Below, piece by piece: positions 14,308 through 22,421 of a stretch of DNA of 22,464 bases (position 1 is its first letter; each line of letters opens with the position of its first letter). This stretch comes from CAZAXU01 sp964489245 (GTDB lineage Bacteria; Bacteroidota; Bacteroidia; Flavobacteriales; Flavobacteriaceae), in assembly GCA_964489245.1 (NCBI GenBank), contig CAZAXU010000034.1, forward strand, positions 1 to 22,464, written 5' to 3'. Under the pieces are notes generated by a model. The model was not told the DNA's origin and did not search any database. It saw nothing but the letters and a program-made list of their open reading frames with translations. The position numbers were made by a program, and so were the translations under genes.

Positions 14308-15429
14308 ATGAAGCGAATTAATATTATTGTTCTGGCAGTTTTGTTGTTAGGTGCTTGCAGTACTGCAAAAAAAAATATTGCACCGGAAACAACAAACTAT
14401 AAATTGGTCGGAAACATCAGTAATTTTGAAAATAAAAAAGTAAAACTCTATAAAGTAGAGAACAAAAAAGAAGTGCTCATCGACAGCTCTCTCGTCAAAG
14501 ACAATAAGTTTAGTTTTGACTTCCCAAAACAGACCCCTGATATCCGTCTTATCAAAATTGAAAATATGCAGAGACCGATTATTGCCCTTATGGGAGACGG
14601 GAACATCGACATGAATGTTGATGCAGGCAACCCCATCAAATCAAAAATAGACGGGACTTCTGCCATGACCAAAAAGCTTTATGCCTATTATGCCTACTTG
14701 AGTAAAGAAAACGAAAGCACCAAAGATTTATTCAAACAATTTCAGCAAACAACAGACAGAAGAAAAAAAGACTCAATCAGACAAGTTTTCATGACATGGC
14801 GAGAAAAAATAAATGTATATGACAAGCGCTTTATTTCTGAAAACAAGGATATTGTCGGTTTGTTGGTTTTGGAAAAATTGGCTAATGATTCCAATGCAGA
14901 TTTTAGTTTTATCAAAAAAAGTTTAGAACAATTCTCTAAGAATCTGCAATCAACATCAGTCGGAAAAAATATAAAATCAGAGATTTTGGCAAAAGGCGCA
15001 ACTGCCATTGGCGGACAAGCACCCGATTTTTCCGCCCCCACTCCGGAAGGAAAAACGCTTTCTCTAAAAGAGGTTATGGGAAAAGTGACCATCATCGATT
15101 TTTGGGCGTCTTGGTGTCGCCCTTGTAGAGCTGAAAATCCGAATGTGGTAAAAATCTATAAAAAATATCACAAAGACGGGCTGAACATTATCAGTGTTTC
15201 TTTGGACAGACCCAAAAAAAAAGATGCTTGGACTAAAGCAATTGCTGATGACAAAATGGAATGGAACCATGTATCTAATCTCAAATTTTGGCAAGACCCA
15301 ATCGCTGCACAATATCACGTAAGAGGCATTCCCGCAACTTTTATTTTGGATGCCAAAGGCATCATCAGAGGAAAAAATCTCAGGGGACAACAATTGGAAA
15401 ATTTGATTACCGAACTATTAAAAGAATAA
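14308..15429 (+). CDS. TlpA-family thiol-disulfide oxidoreductase lipoprotein (DUF4369-type N-terminus), copy 2
   Basis: This 373-residue lipoprotein (lipobox LGAC, Cys17) has the same build as its upstream neighbour: DUF4369-like domain (about 30-110), helical linker, and a thioredoxin domain with WCRPC at 269-273 and cis-proline Pro342 in GIPATF. The thioredoxin domains of the two are very alike. The N-terminal halves have drifted strongly, as expected if the two keep the same chemistry but recognise different partners. The two genes are a tandem duplication separated by 165 bases. The leader before this copy is unlike that of copy 1, so the two may be expressed under different conditions. 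Periplasmic, anchored to a membrane by its lipid. Confidence 0.9.
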   Translation: MKRINIIVLAVLLLGACSTAKKNIAPETTNYKLVGNISNFENKKVKLYKVENKKEVLIDSSLVKDNKFSFDFPKQTPDIRLIKIENMQRPIIALMGDGNIDMNVDAGNPIKSKIDGTSAMTKKLYAYYAYLSKENESTKDLFKQFQQTTDRRKKDSIRQVFMTWREKINVYDKRFISENKDIVGLLVLEKLANDSNADFSFIKKSLEQFSKNLQSTSVGKNIKSEILAKGATAIGGQAPDFSAPTPEGKTLSLKEVMGKVTIIDFWASWCRPCRAENPNVVKIYKKYHKDGLNIISVSLDRPKKKDAWTKAIADDKMEWNHVSNLKFWQDPIAAQYHVRGIPATFILDAKGIIRGKNLRGQQLENLITELLKE

Positions 15430-15480
15430 GATAAACAACACAGAGCTGCCCGACAAGCAACTTTACATATTTCAAGGGAA

Positions 15481-16425
15481 ATGGAACAAATTTTATCAAA
15501 CAAAAAAAATGCGATTATCGGTGCAATAGCCATTGCCATTTCTGCTTCTTTCTGGGGATTTGACGGCATTGTGCTAACACCTAGACTATACAATCTGAAT
15601 GTGGCTTTTGTTGTTTTTATCCTACATTTGGTTCCGTTTTTGTTGATGAACCCGTTCCTGTATAAACGATATGGTTTTCTCAGAACACTGAACAGACCTG
15701 AAATCTTTTCCCTGTTCATGGTGGCATTGCTCGGCGGTTCAATCGGAACCTTGGCAATCGTAAAAGCTTTGTTTCTGGTAAATTTCAAATCCTTGTCGAT
15801 TGTGGTGCTATTGCAAAAACTCCAACCGATATTTGCCATTGCATTAGCCACACTTTTTCTCAAAGAAAAACTTCGAAAAAATTTCATTCTGTGGGCAATC
15901 ATTGCACTGATTGCCGGATATTTTCTCACATTCGGCTTGCATTTGCCCAGATTCAGCAAAGACCAAAATACAATTTATGCTTCTCTGTTTGCCGTCTTGG
16001 CAGCTTTTAGTTTTGGCAGTTCCACGGTATTCAGTAAAAAAATATTAGGAAAATTGGACTTTGTCTCCGCAACCTTTTTTAGATATGGCATGACAAGCAT
16101 TATCATGTTTTTTATCGTCCTGCTCAACGGACATCTATCTGATTTTGAGCAAATCACCGTGCAAAATTGGCAAATCATCGGAATCATTGGCGTCACAACC
16201 GGATCCGGAGCCATTTTTCTCTACTATTACGGACTTAAAAAGGTCAAGGCAATTGTTGCCACTATCATGGAATTATTTTTTCCTATTTCAGCCATTTTCT
16301 TTGACTATTTTTTCAACGGGCACATACTCAGTCCTGTTCAATGGATAAGTGCAATTATAATGATTTTTGCAATTGTCAATATCAATGCGGATAATTCTAA
16401 AAACCTTTCTCAACAAAACTCATGA
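15481..16425 (+). CDS. EamA/DMT-family transporter
   Basis: This 314-residue protein has ten predicted membrane segments arranged as two EamA repeats, about residues 12-150 and 165-300. Each repeat ends with the family-typical P-x-x-A/S-x-(6-8)-F pattern: LQPIFAIALATLFLKEKL near 114-131 and LFFPISAIFFDYFF near 265-278. DMT transporters move small metabolites (amino acids, nucleotides, sugars) across the inner membrane, usually outward. The substrate is unknown. The stop overlaps the start of the PrsW-like gene by ATGA, so the two are co-translated. It begins 51 bases after the second TlpA-like gene and may be read through from it. Confidence 0.88.
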   Translation: MEQILSNKKNAIIGAIAIAISASFWGFDGIVLTPRLYNLNVAFVVFILHLVPFLLMNPFLYKRYGFLRTLNRPEIFSLFMVALLGGSIGTLAIVKALFLVNFKSLSIVVLLQKLQPIFAIALATLFLKEKLRKNFILWAIIALIAGYFLTFGLHLPRFSKDQNTIYASLFAVLAAFSFGSSTVFSKKILGKLDFVSATFFRYGMTSIIMFFIVLLNGHLSDFEQITVQNWQIIGIIGVTTGSGAIFLYYYGLKKVKAIVATIMELFFPISAIFFDYFFNGHILSPVQWISAIIMIFAIVNINADNSKNLSQQNS

Positions 16426-17528
16426 TTGTTCTTGCACTAATCAGCTACGCCATAGGATTTCTTTTCTTGCTTCGCATCCGCAACTATGATAAGTATGATA
16501 AAGAACCTTTGGGCAGATTGCTGTGGTTTTCTTTTATCGGAGGAATTGTTTCTGTTGCCACGGCTTCTTTTATCTATCTGTTTATCCATCCGAAATTAAA
16601 TTTTGTCGATGCCATTCTAGTGGGCGCTGTTGAAGAATTTGCCAAATTCTTCACCTTGATGGTTCTATTTGGAATTATAAAAAAGGAATTTGACGAGATT
16701 GTAGACGGACTCATATATATTGCCGCCATTGCATTGGGCTTTTCGGTTATTGAAAATATTTTTTACGCCTTGGAAGCAAGACATGCTTATACGATTCTTG
16801 CCCAACGATTTATATTTGCCACCATCGGACATATTTCTTTTTCTGTTTATATGGGAACGGCCTATTTTATCCATAAAAAAATCAAAAAAAACTATATCGG
16901 ATTAATACTGGCTTTCGTCATTTCAACCTTGGCGCACGGTTTATACGACGGATTTATATTCGACCCGAGTTTGAATATTTTCTTTTTTCCGATTTATTTC
17001 TTTCTTATCTATCTCCAATTCAGACTTTTGAAAACGGTTTTGGCACTGTCAACGCATAAAAAAAAATTCGACTTATCAAACTTTGAAAAAATCAGTACGG
17101 AAGACAATATTCACTGTTGTCACTGCAATGGAGTGCTATCTGAGAAACAACACTTTCTTCATATAGAACTGCATGTGTGTAAAACTTGTAATCATTTGAT
17201 TATTCCACAAAATAATTTTGGAAAAATGTTGAAATATTACAGACCAATTTTGAATAAAAAATCGTTCTTCAAGATTCAACGAAACAAGATTGGAGAAATT
17301 TTGTATATAAATGATAATCAGCTGTTTAAATATAATGTCCCAAAACAAAAGTTTAATGTAGAAATCAATACACTTCGGCACTGGTTTACACAACAAAACG
17401 AAAAGGACTTGGATCGATATTTGAATCGTTCCGCAATTGGATATGCTTTCAAATATATCGGGTTAAAACATTTTGATTTTCAGACCAGGAATGCTTATAA
17501 AAAGAATAGAAAAAAGCCTGTTGACTAA
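16422..17528 (+). CDS. PrsW-family intramembrane metalloprotease with C-terminal zinc ribbon
   Basis: The 368-residue protein has an N-terminal membrane domain of about eight segments (1-210). It carries PrsW family residues: Glu71-Glu72 in VEEFAK with Lys75, Glu111 in VIEN, His137 in the following helix, and His172 in LAHGLYD. This family includes site-1 proteases for anti-sigma factors, with a glutamate/histidine metal site inside the membrane. Unusually, a soluble tail of about 155 residues follows. It contains Cys232-x2-Cys235 and Cys253-x2-Cys256, a classical zinc-ribbon spacing, and then a basic segment. The gene is coupled to the EamA gene (ATGA) and overlaps the end of recQ by 4 bases tail-to-tail. 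What it cleaves is unknown. Confidence 0.85.
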   Translation: MIVLALISYAIGFLFLLRIRNYDKYDKEPLGRLLWFSFIGGIVSVATASFIYLFIHPKLNFVDAILVGAVEEFAKFFTLMVLFGIIKKEFDEIVDGLIYIAAIALGFSVIENIFYALEARHAYTILAQRFIFATIGHISFSVYMGTAYFIHKKIKKNYIGLILAFVISTLAHGLYDGFIFDPSLNIFFFPIYFFLIYLQFRLLKTVLALSTHKKKFDLSNFEKISTEDNIHCCHCNGVLSEKQHFLHIELHVCKTCNHLIIPQNNFGKMLKYYRPILNKKSFFKIQRNKIGEILYINDNQLFKYNVPKQKFNVEINTLRHWFTQQNEKDLDRYLNRSAIGYAFKYIGLKHFDFQTRNAYKKNRKKPVD

Positions 17529-19741
17529 TTGGCAATATCACTGATAAACTTGATTCGATACAATCGTAATTCTTCATCTTCATACTCTCCTTCAAATTCT
17601 TCCATTGCCACACTGATTTTATCGGTCTCGGCTTCGATGAAATAGTCATGCAATTCTTCTTGCTGGTCTTCATCCAATATATCTTCCAAATAGTAGTCAA
17701 TATTGAGTCTTGTGCCCATATAGACAACTTGCTCCATTTCTTTAATCAGTTCGTCCATGGTCAGCCCTTTGGCAGAGGCAATGTCTTCAAGAGGAATTTT
17801 CCTGTCTGTGTTTTTGATAATAAAAATTTTCAACGCAGATTTATTTGCCGTGGACTTCATCACAAAATCATCCGGTCTGATCACATCGTTATCTTCGACA
17901 TATCTTGCAATCAGTTCAATAAACAACTTTCCGAATTTTTTTGCTTTTCCTTCTCCTACGCCGTGAACACTAGACAGCTCTTCAATTGTAATGGGATATT
18001 TCAACGCCATATCTGCCAGAGATTGTTCTTGAAAAATCACATAGGGTGGAATTCCCAACTTTTTGGAAACATCTTTTCTCAGACTTTTCAATAGTTTGAG
18101 TAATTTTTCATCGGCAACAGCCGTATTTCCCTGTCCGGCTGCCGAAACACCGGTGCCTTCTTCATCATAACGGTGATCTTCTGTCATCATGTAGGAAACA
18201 GGTGATTTCAAAAATGCTCTGCCCTGCTCCGTCAACTGGAGGATGCCATAGTTTTCTATTTGTTTCTTAAGCAATCCGGAGACCAAAAGCTGACGAATCA
18301 AAGCCATCCAAAATCTTTCTTCTTTTTCTTTTCCTATTCCAAAAAATTCTTGCAAATGCGTATTATGCGACTTGATTAAGGCATTTTCCACCCCCACAAG
18401 CACATTGATAATCTCTTTTACTTTATAAATTTCTTTGGTTTGCCCAACCACATCCAAGACTTTTGCCACTTCATTTTTTGCTTCTACTTTTTTCTTGGGA
18501 TTTCTCACGTTGTCGTCCATATCTCCACCTTCTCCGGTGGCAGGATCAAATTCTTCACCGAAATAATGCAACAAAAACTGTCTTCTGGACATGGAAGTTT
18601 CTGCATAGGCAACAACTTCATTGAGCAAAGCCGTTGCAATTTCTTTTTCAGCAATACTTTTATTTGAAGTGATAAATTTCTCCAATCTTTCAATATCTTG
18701 ATAAGCATAGAAAGCCAAGCAATGTCCTTCTCCACCATCTCTTCCGGCTCTTCCGGTTTCTTGATAATAGCTTTCTAAACTCTTGGGCATATCATAATGA
18801 ATGATAAATCTCACGTCGGGCTTATCTATTCCCATACCAAAAGCTATGGTTGCCACAACAATATCGGCATCTTGCATCAAAAACATATCTTGATGCTTAC
18901 TTCTGGTTTTTGAATCCAGTCCTGCATGATACGGAATGGCATTTATATCATTCACTTGCAGCGTTTGTGCCAATTGTTCAACCGTTTTTCTGCTCAAGGC
19001 ATAAATAATTCCTGATTGTCCTTCTCGTTGTTTGATAAACTTGATGATATCTTTATCTACGTTTTTTGTTTTGGGACGTACTTCATAAAAGAGATTAGGT
19101 CTGTTGAATGATGCCTTGAAAACATTGGCGTCTTGAATATGTAAATTTTTGAGTATATCTTCCTGAACTTTGGTTGTAGCTGTTGCCGTCAGTGCAATAA
19201 TCGGAATATCGGGATTGATTTGATTGATAATTTTTCTCAAATTGCCGTATTCCGGTCTGAAATCATGTCCCCATTCTGAAATACAATGAGCTTCGTCTAT
19301 TGCAATGAAGGAAAGTTTAACTGTTTTGAAAAATTCCAGGTTTTCTTCTTTCTTCAAAGACTCCGGTGCCATATAAAGAAGTTTTGTCACTCCTCTGACC
19401 ACATCTTCTTTGACTTGTCTGGTTTCGGTCTTATTCAAAGTGGAATTTAACACATGAACAATTCCTTTTTCCTCGGAAATGCCGCGAAGGGCATCCACTT
19501 GATTTTTCATCAGTGCAATCAAAGGTGAAACCACAATAGCCACACCGTCTTTGATCAATGCAGGAAGCTGATAGGTCAGTGACTTTCCGCCACCGGTCGG
19601 CATCACTGCAAATGTGTTCTGATCAGACATAATACTCTGAATCACACCCTCCTGCAAGCCTTTGAATTTATCAAATCCAAAATATCTCTTCAAGACTTCT
19701 CTTACGTTGTTTGTGTCTGTCCTTGTCATCTGATTGCTCAA
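17525..19741 (-). CDS. recQ: ATP-dependent DNA helicase RecQ
   Basis: This 738-residue 3'-5' superfamily-2 helicase is for DNA repair and recombination. Motifs in order: motif 0 with Gln30, Walker A MPTGGGKS at 47-54, DEAH at 149-152, ALTATAT near 183-189, and motif VI YYQETGRAGRDG at 325-336 (Arg331 and Arg334). A winged-helix region (about 415-515) and an HRDC domain (about 545-620) follow. An acidic C-terminal extension to 738 contains an HTH-like segment. The zinc-binding part is altered: the cysteine before RR is Ser (TSMSRR, 382-387), and the E. coli CGNCDIC cluster is replaced by GEGGDMDDNV (403-412). Met1 or Met5 could be the start. It diverges from kdsD across a 134-base gap. Confidence 0.95.
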   Translation of the reverse strand: MSNQMTRTDTNNVREVLKRYFGFDKFKGLQEGVIQSIMSDQNTFAVMPTGGGKSLTYQLPALIKDGVAIVVSPLIALMKNQVDALRGISEEKGIVHVLNSTLNKTETRQVKEDVVRGVTKLLYMAPESLKKEENLEFFKTVKLSFIAIDEAHCISEWGHDFRPEYGNLRKIINQINPDIPIIALTATATTKVQEDILKNLHIQDANVFKASFNRPNLFYEVRPKTKNVDKDIIKFIKQREGQSGIIYALSRKTVEQLAQTLQVNDINAIPYHAGLDSKTRSKHQDMFLMQDADIVVATIAFGMGIDKPDVRFIIHYDMPKSLESYYQETGRAGRDGGEGHCLAFYAYQDIERLEKFITSNKSIAEKEIATALLNEVVAYAETSMSRRQFLLHYFGEEFDPATGEGGDMDDNVRNPKKKVEAKNEVAKVLDVVGQTKEIYKVKEIINVLVGVENALIKSHNTHLQEFFGIGKEKEERFWMALIRQLLVSGLLKKQIENYGILQLTEQGRAFLKSPVSYMMTEDHRYDEEGTGVSAAGQGNTAVADEKLLKLLKSLRKDVSKKLGIPPYVIFQEQSLADMALKYPITIEELSSVHGVGEGKAKKFGKLFIELIARYVEDNDVIRPDDFVMKSTANKSALKIFIIKNTDRKIPLEDIASAKGLTMDELIKEMEQVVYMGTRLNIDYYLEDILDEDQQEELHDYFIEAETDKISVAMEEFEGEYEDEELRLYRIKFISDIAN

Positions 19742-19798
19742 AACTTCTTCAATATCAAATTTTTTATTCTTAAAACGTATTATTAACCGATAATATAT

Positions 19799-19806
19799 TA
19801 ATTTTG
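19799..19806 (+). promoter_or_regulatory. Candidate -7 box for the kdsD-tatC-lptB operon
   Basis: TAATTTTG matches TAnnTTTG and lies 69 bases upstream of the kdsD start. No TTG at the -33 position. It would give a leader of roughly 60 bases. Confidence 0.35.
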
Positions 19807-19829
19807 CTAATAGTATCGAAAATCATATT

Positions 19830-19861
19830 CAAATGTAAAAAAATCTTTTGAATAAAACCAA
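19830..19861 (-). promoter_or_regulatory. Candidate promoter for recQ
   Basis: Minus-strand TACATTTG (plus 19830-19837) matches TAnnTTTG with a TTG (plus 19859-19861) 21 bases upstream, slightly longer than the usual 19. With the kdsD -7 box at 19799-19806, the two divergent transcripts would overlap at their 5' ends by about 10 bases. Confidence 0.4.
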
Positions 19862-19875
19862 TAAAATTATTTTTT

Positions 19876-20856
19876 TTGAAAACTGAAGACCATAACGAGA
19901 AAATTATAGCATCTGCAAAGAACAGCATTTCAATTGAATTGGAGGCAATCAAAAATCTTTCCAATCAAATTGACGGCAACTTTGTCAATGTGGTTCAAAC
20001 AATTTTGAATTCAAAGGGCAGACTCATCATCACCGGCATTGGAAAAAGTGCCAATGTTGCCACAAAAATAGTAGCAACGCTCAATTCAACCGGCACGCCT
20101 GCCATATTTATGCATGCCTCAGATGCCATTCACGGAGACTTGGGCATCATTCAGAAAAACGATATTGTTTTGATGCTCTCAAAAAGCGGCAATACACCTG
20201 AAATCAAAGTTTTGATTCCGTTGATTAAAAATCTGGGCAATCAAATTATTGCACTGACTGCAGACAAATATTCTTATTTGGCAAAACACGCTGATTATTT
20301 GTTGCATACTCCCATGGAAAGAGAAGCTTGTCCCAACAATTTGGCACCCACAACCAGCACCACGCTTCAAATGATTGTGGGAGATATCTTGGCAGTAGCA
20401 CTACTGGAAAACAGGGGATTCTCCAATAAAGATTTTGCCAAATATCATCCGGGAGGCATTTTAGGCAAAAAACTATATTTACGTGTGAGCAATATTATTT
20501 CTACACATGAAATTCCGTCTTGTTTTTCCAACGATATCATGAAAAACGTGATTATCGAAATTTCAAAGAAAAGACTCGGCGCAGCTGCCATTTTGGGTCA
20601 AAACAAAAAAATTGTGGGCATTATCACAGACGGAGACATCAGAAGAATGCTGGAAAAAGATATGGACATTCACCATACCACAGCCACCGATATCATGTCT
20701 GAATCACCAAAGATTGTAAAAGAAACCGCTTTGGCTACAGATGCCCTGAAAATAATGCGAGAAAACAATATCAGCCAACTTTTAGTGGTTGATAATCACA
20801 ACAATTATGTTGGAATGATTCATATTCACGATTTACTAAACGAAGGATTGGTTTGA
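19876..20856 (+). CDS. kdsD: Arabinose-5-phosphate isomerase (KpsF/GutQ/KdsD family)
   Basis: KdsD converts ribulose-5-phosphate to arabinose-5-phosphate, the first step towards Kdo for LPS inner core. The 326-residue protein has a SIS domain (about 35-175) and two CBS domains (about 205-326). The four catalytic residues of the E. coli enzyme (Lys59, Glu111, Glu152, His193) align exactly at Lys57 (GIGKS), Glu109 (SGNTPE), Glu150 (PMERE) and His191 (KYHPGG). The start codon is TTG: an in-frame TGA lies at 19849-19851 and no in-frame ATG or GTG follows before 19876. The stop overlaps the tatC start by one base (TGATG). It heads an operon with tatC and lptB. Confidence 0.95.
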   Translation: MKTEDHNEKIIASAKNSISIELEAIKNLSNQIDGNFVNVVQTILNSKGRLIITGIGKSANVATKIVATLNSTGTPAIFMHASDAIHGDLGIIQKNDIVLMLSKSGNTPEIKVLIPLIKNLGNQIIALTADKYSYLAKHADYLLHTPMEREACPNNLAPTTSTTLQMIVGDILAVALLENRGFSNKDFAKYHPGGILGKKLYLRVSNIISTHEIPSCFSNDIMKNVIIEISKKRLGAAAILGQNKKIVGIITDGDIRRMLEKDMDIHHTTATDIMSESPKIVKETALATDALKIMRENNISQLLVVDNHNNYVGMIHIHDLLNEGLV

Positions 20857-21662
20857 TGAAACAAGAAGAAAAAAATGAAATGTCTATTATTGATCACCTG
20901 AATGACTTGAGAAAGTTTCTTTTTCATTCCGTGGTTGCCGTGTTTATAGGCGCGATAGTGGCTTTTGCCAATATCAAATTCATTTTTAACCATATCATTT
21001 TTGCCCCCAAAGAAGTTGATTTTGTGACTTATCGACTTTTTTGTAAAATCAGTGAAGCACTTTGCATCAAACAAATTCCCATCCACATTATCAACAGACA
21101 AATGGCAGGACAATTCTCTGCGCATATCTGGACGGCACTTATTTTCGGAATCATTATTGCTTTTCCTTATATTCTGTATGAGCTATGGAAATTTATTAAA
21201 CCGGCACTTTATGAAAATGAAAAGAAATATGGCGTGACTTTTGTCTTTGTCAGTTCCGTATTGTTTATTCTGGGAGTGCTTTTCGGTTATTATGTGATTA
21301 CACCGCTTTCTGTCAATTTTCTTGGAAACTATATGGTTACGGATGAAATTATGAACAACATAGATCTGCAATCATATAACTCTTTGGTGCGCACAACCGT
21401 TTTGGCAAACGGATTGATTTTTGAGCTACCCATCATCATATATTTTCTGGCAAGAATGGGATTGGTTACTGCAGATTTTATGAAAAACAATCGGAAATAT
21501 GCGTTGGTTATCGTGTTGCTTTTGGCAGCCATCATCACTCCTCCCGATATTATCAGTCAAATCATCGTATCTATTCCGCTTATGATTTTGTATGAAGCAA
21601 GTATCTATATTGCCAAGATTGTAGGAAAAACAGATACAACGGAAATCTCAAAAAAAGAATAG
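20856..21662 (+). CDS. tatC: Sec-independent (Tat) protein translocase subunit TatC
   Basis: TatC is the twin-arginine signal receptor in the inner membrane and exports folded, often cofactor-containing proteins. The 268-residue protein has six predicted membrane segments. The N-terminal cytoplasmic motif HLNDLRK is at 14-20 (usually HLxELR; the Glu is Asp here). The first periplasmic loop contains KFIKPALYENEK near 112-123, and FELP is at 189-192 and TPPD at 228-231. The start was set at the ATG at 20856, not at a TTG one codon earlier; this ATG overlaps the kdsD stop by one base. lptB begins one base after the stop. No tatA/B gene is in the window. Confidence 0.95.
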   Translation: MKQEEKNEMSIIDHLNDLRKFLFHSVVAVFIGAIVAFANIKFIFNHIIFAPKEVDFVTYRLFCKISEALCIKQIPIHIINRQMAGQFSAHIWTALIFGIIIAFPYILYELWKFIKPALYENEKKYGVTFVFVSSVLFILGVLFGYYVITPLSVNFLGNYMVTDEIMNNIDLQSYNSLVRTTVLANGLIFELPIIIYFLARMGLVTADFMKNNRKYALVIVLLLAAIITPPDIISQIIVSIPLMILYEASIYIAKIVGKTDTTEISKKE

Positions 21663-21663
21663 T

Positions 21664-22401
21664 ATGAAGCTAACCGCCATAAATCTAAAAAAGAAATACG
21701 GCTCAAAAGAAGTCGTAAAAGATATTTCCATCGATGTGGAACAAGGGCAAATTGTGGGACTTTTGGGACCAAACGGTGCCGGAAAAACTACCACTTTCTA
21801 TATGATTGTGGGCTTGATTAAGCCCAATGCAGGAAAAGTCTTGTTGGATGACGAAGAAATCACTTCTTATCCAATGTATAGGCGCGCACAACTGGGAATT
21901 GGCTATCTCTCTCAAGAAAACTCCGTTTTCAGAGATTTAAGCGTTGAAAACAATATTAAAAGCGCTTTGGAATTCACCGATTTGAGCAAATCTGAACAAA
22001 AAGAAAAATTGGAACATCTATTGGAAGAATTCGGACTCACCGAAAAAAGAAAAAGATTGGGAAAACTTCTTTCAGGCGGAGAACGCAGAAGAACCGAAAT
22101 TGCCCGCGCGCTGGCTTCCGACCCGAATTTTATCTTGTTGGATGAACCTTTTGCCGGTGTAGATCCCATTGCCGTTGAGGATATTCAACGCATCGTGGCA
22201 CATCTAAAAGACAGAAATATCGGCATTCTGATAACCGATCACAACGTGCAAGAAACACTTGCCATCACAGATAAAACCTATCTGATGTTTGAAGGAAGCA
22301 TACTCAAGCAAGGAACTCCGGATGAACTCGCCAAAGACCCTGTGGTCAGAAAAGTATATCTCGGACAAAACTTTGAACTGAGAAAAAAAATAATCAGGTG
22401 A
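21664..22401 (+). CDS. lptB: LPS export ABC transporter ATPase LptB
   Basis: LptB powers extraction of LPS from the inner membrane through LptFG and onward over the Lpt bridge. The 245-residue protein has Walker A GPNGAGKT at 35-42, Q-loop Gln84 in YLSQE, signature LSGGE at 136-140, Walker B LLDEPFAGVDP from 158, and switch His195 in TDHN. The closeness to E. coli LptB (LLGPNGAGKTTTFYM, YLSQE, LSGGERRR, FAGVDPIAV) makes the identification firm among ABC ATPases. It follows tatC after one base, so it shares the operon with kdsD, the Kdo-pathway enzyme. The LptFGCA partners are not in this window. Confidence 0.96.
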   Translation: MKLTAINLKKKYGSKEVVKDISIDVEQGQIVGLLGPNGAGKTTTFYMIVGLIKPNAGKVLLDDEEITSYPMYRRAQLGIGYLSQENSVFRDLSVENNIKSALEFTDLSKSEQKEKLEHLLEEFGLTEKRKRLGKLLSGGERRRTEIARALASDPNFILLDEPFAGVDPIAVEDIQRIVAHLKDRNIGILITDHNVQETLAITDKTYLMFEGSILKQGTPDELAKDPVVRKVYLGQNFELRKKIIR

Positions 22402-22421
22402 AAGAAGAAAGTTGAAAGTTC

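Noticed and set aside
15315..15959. 214-codon minus-strand frame over the TlpA-like and EamA genes
   Set aside because: It spans the ends of two clear genes on the opposite strand, and its composition mirrors their codons; no motif is seen.
17648..18094. 148-codon plus-strand frame inside recQ
   Set aside because: It is wholly antisense to the well-conserved RecQ C-terminal region; the Phe/Ile/Cys-rich product looks like a shadow of the coding strand.
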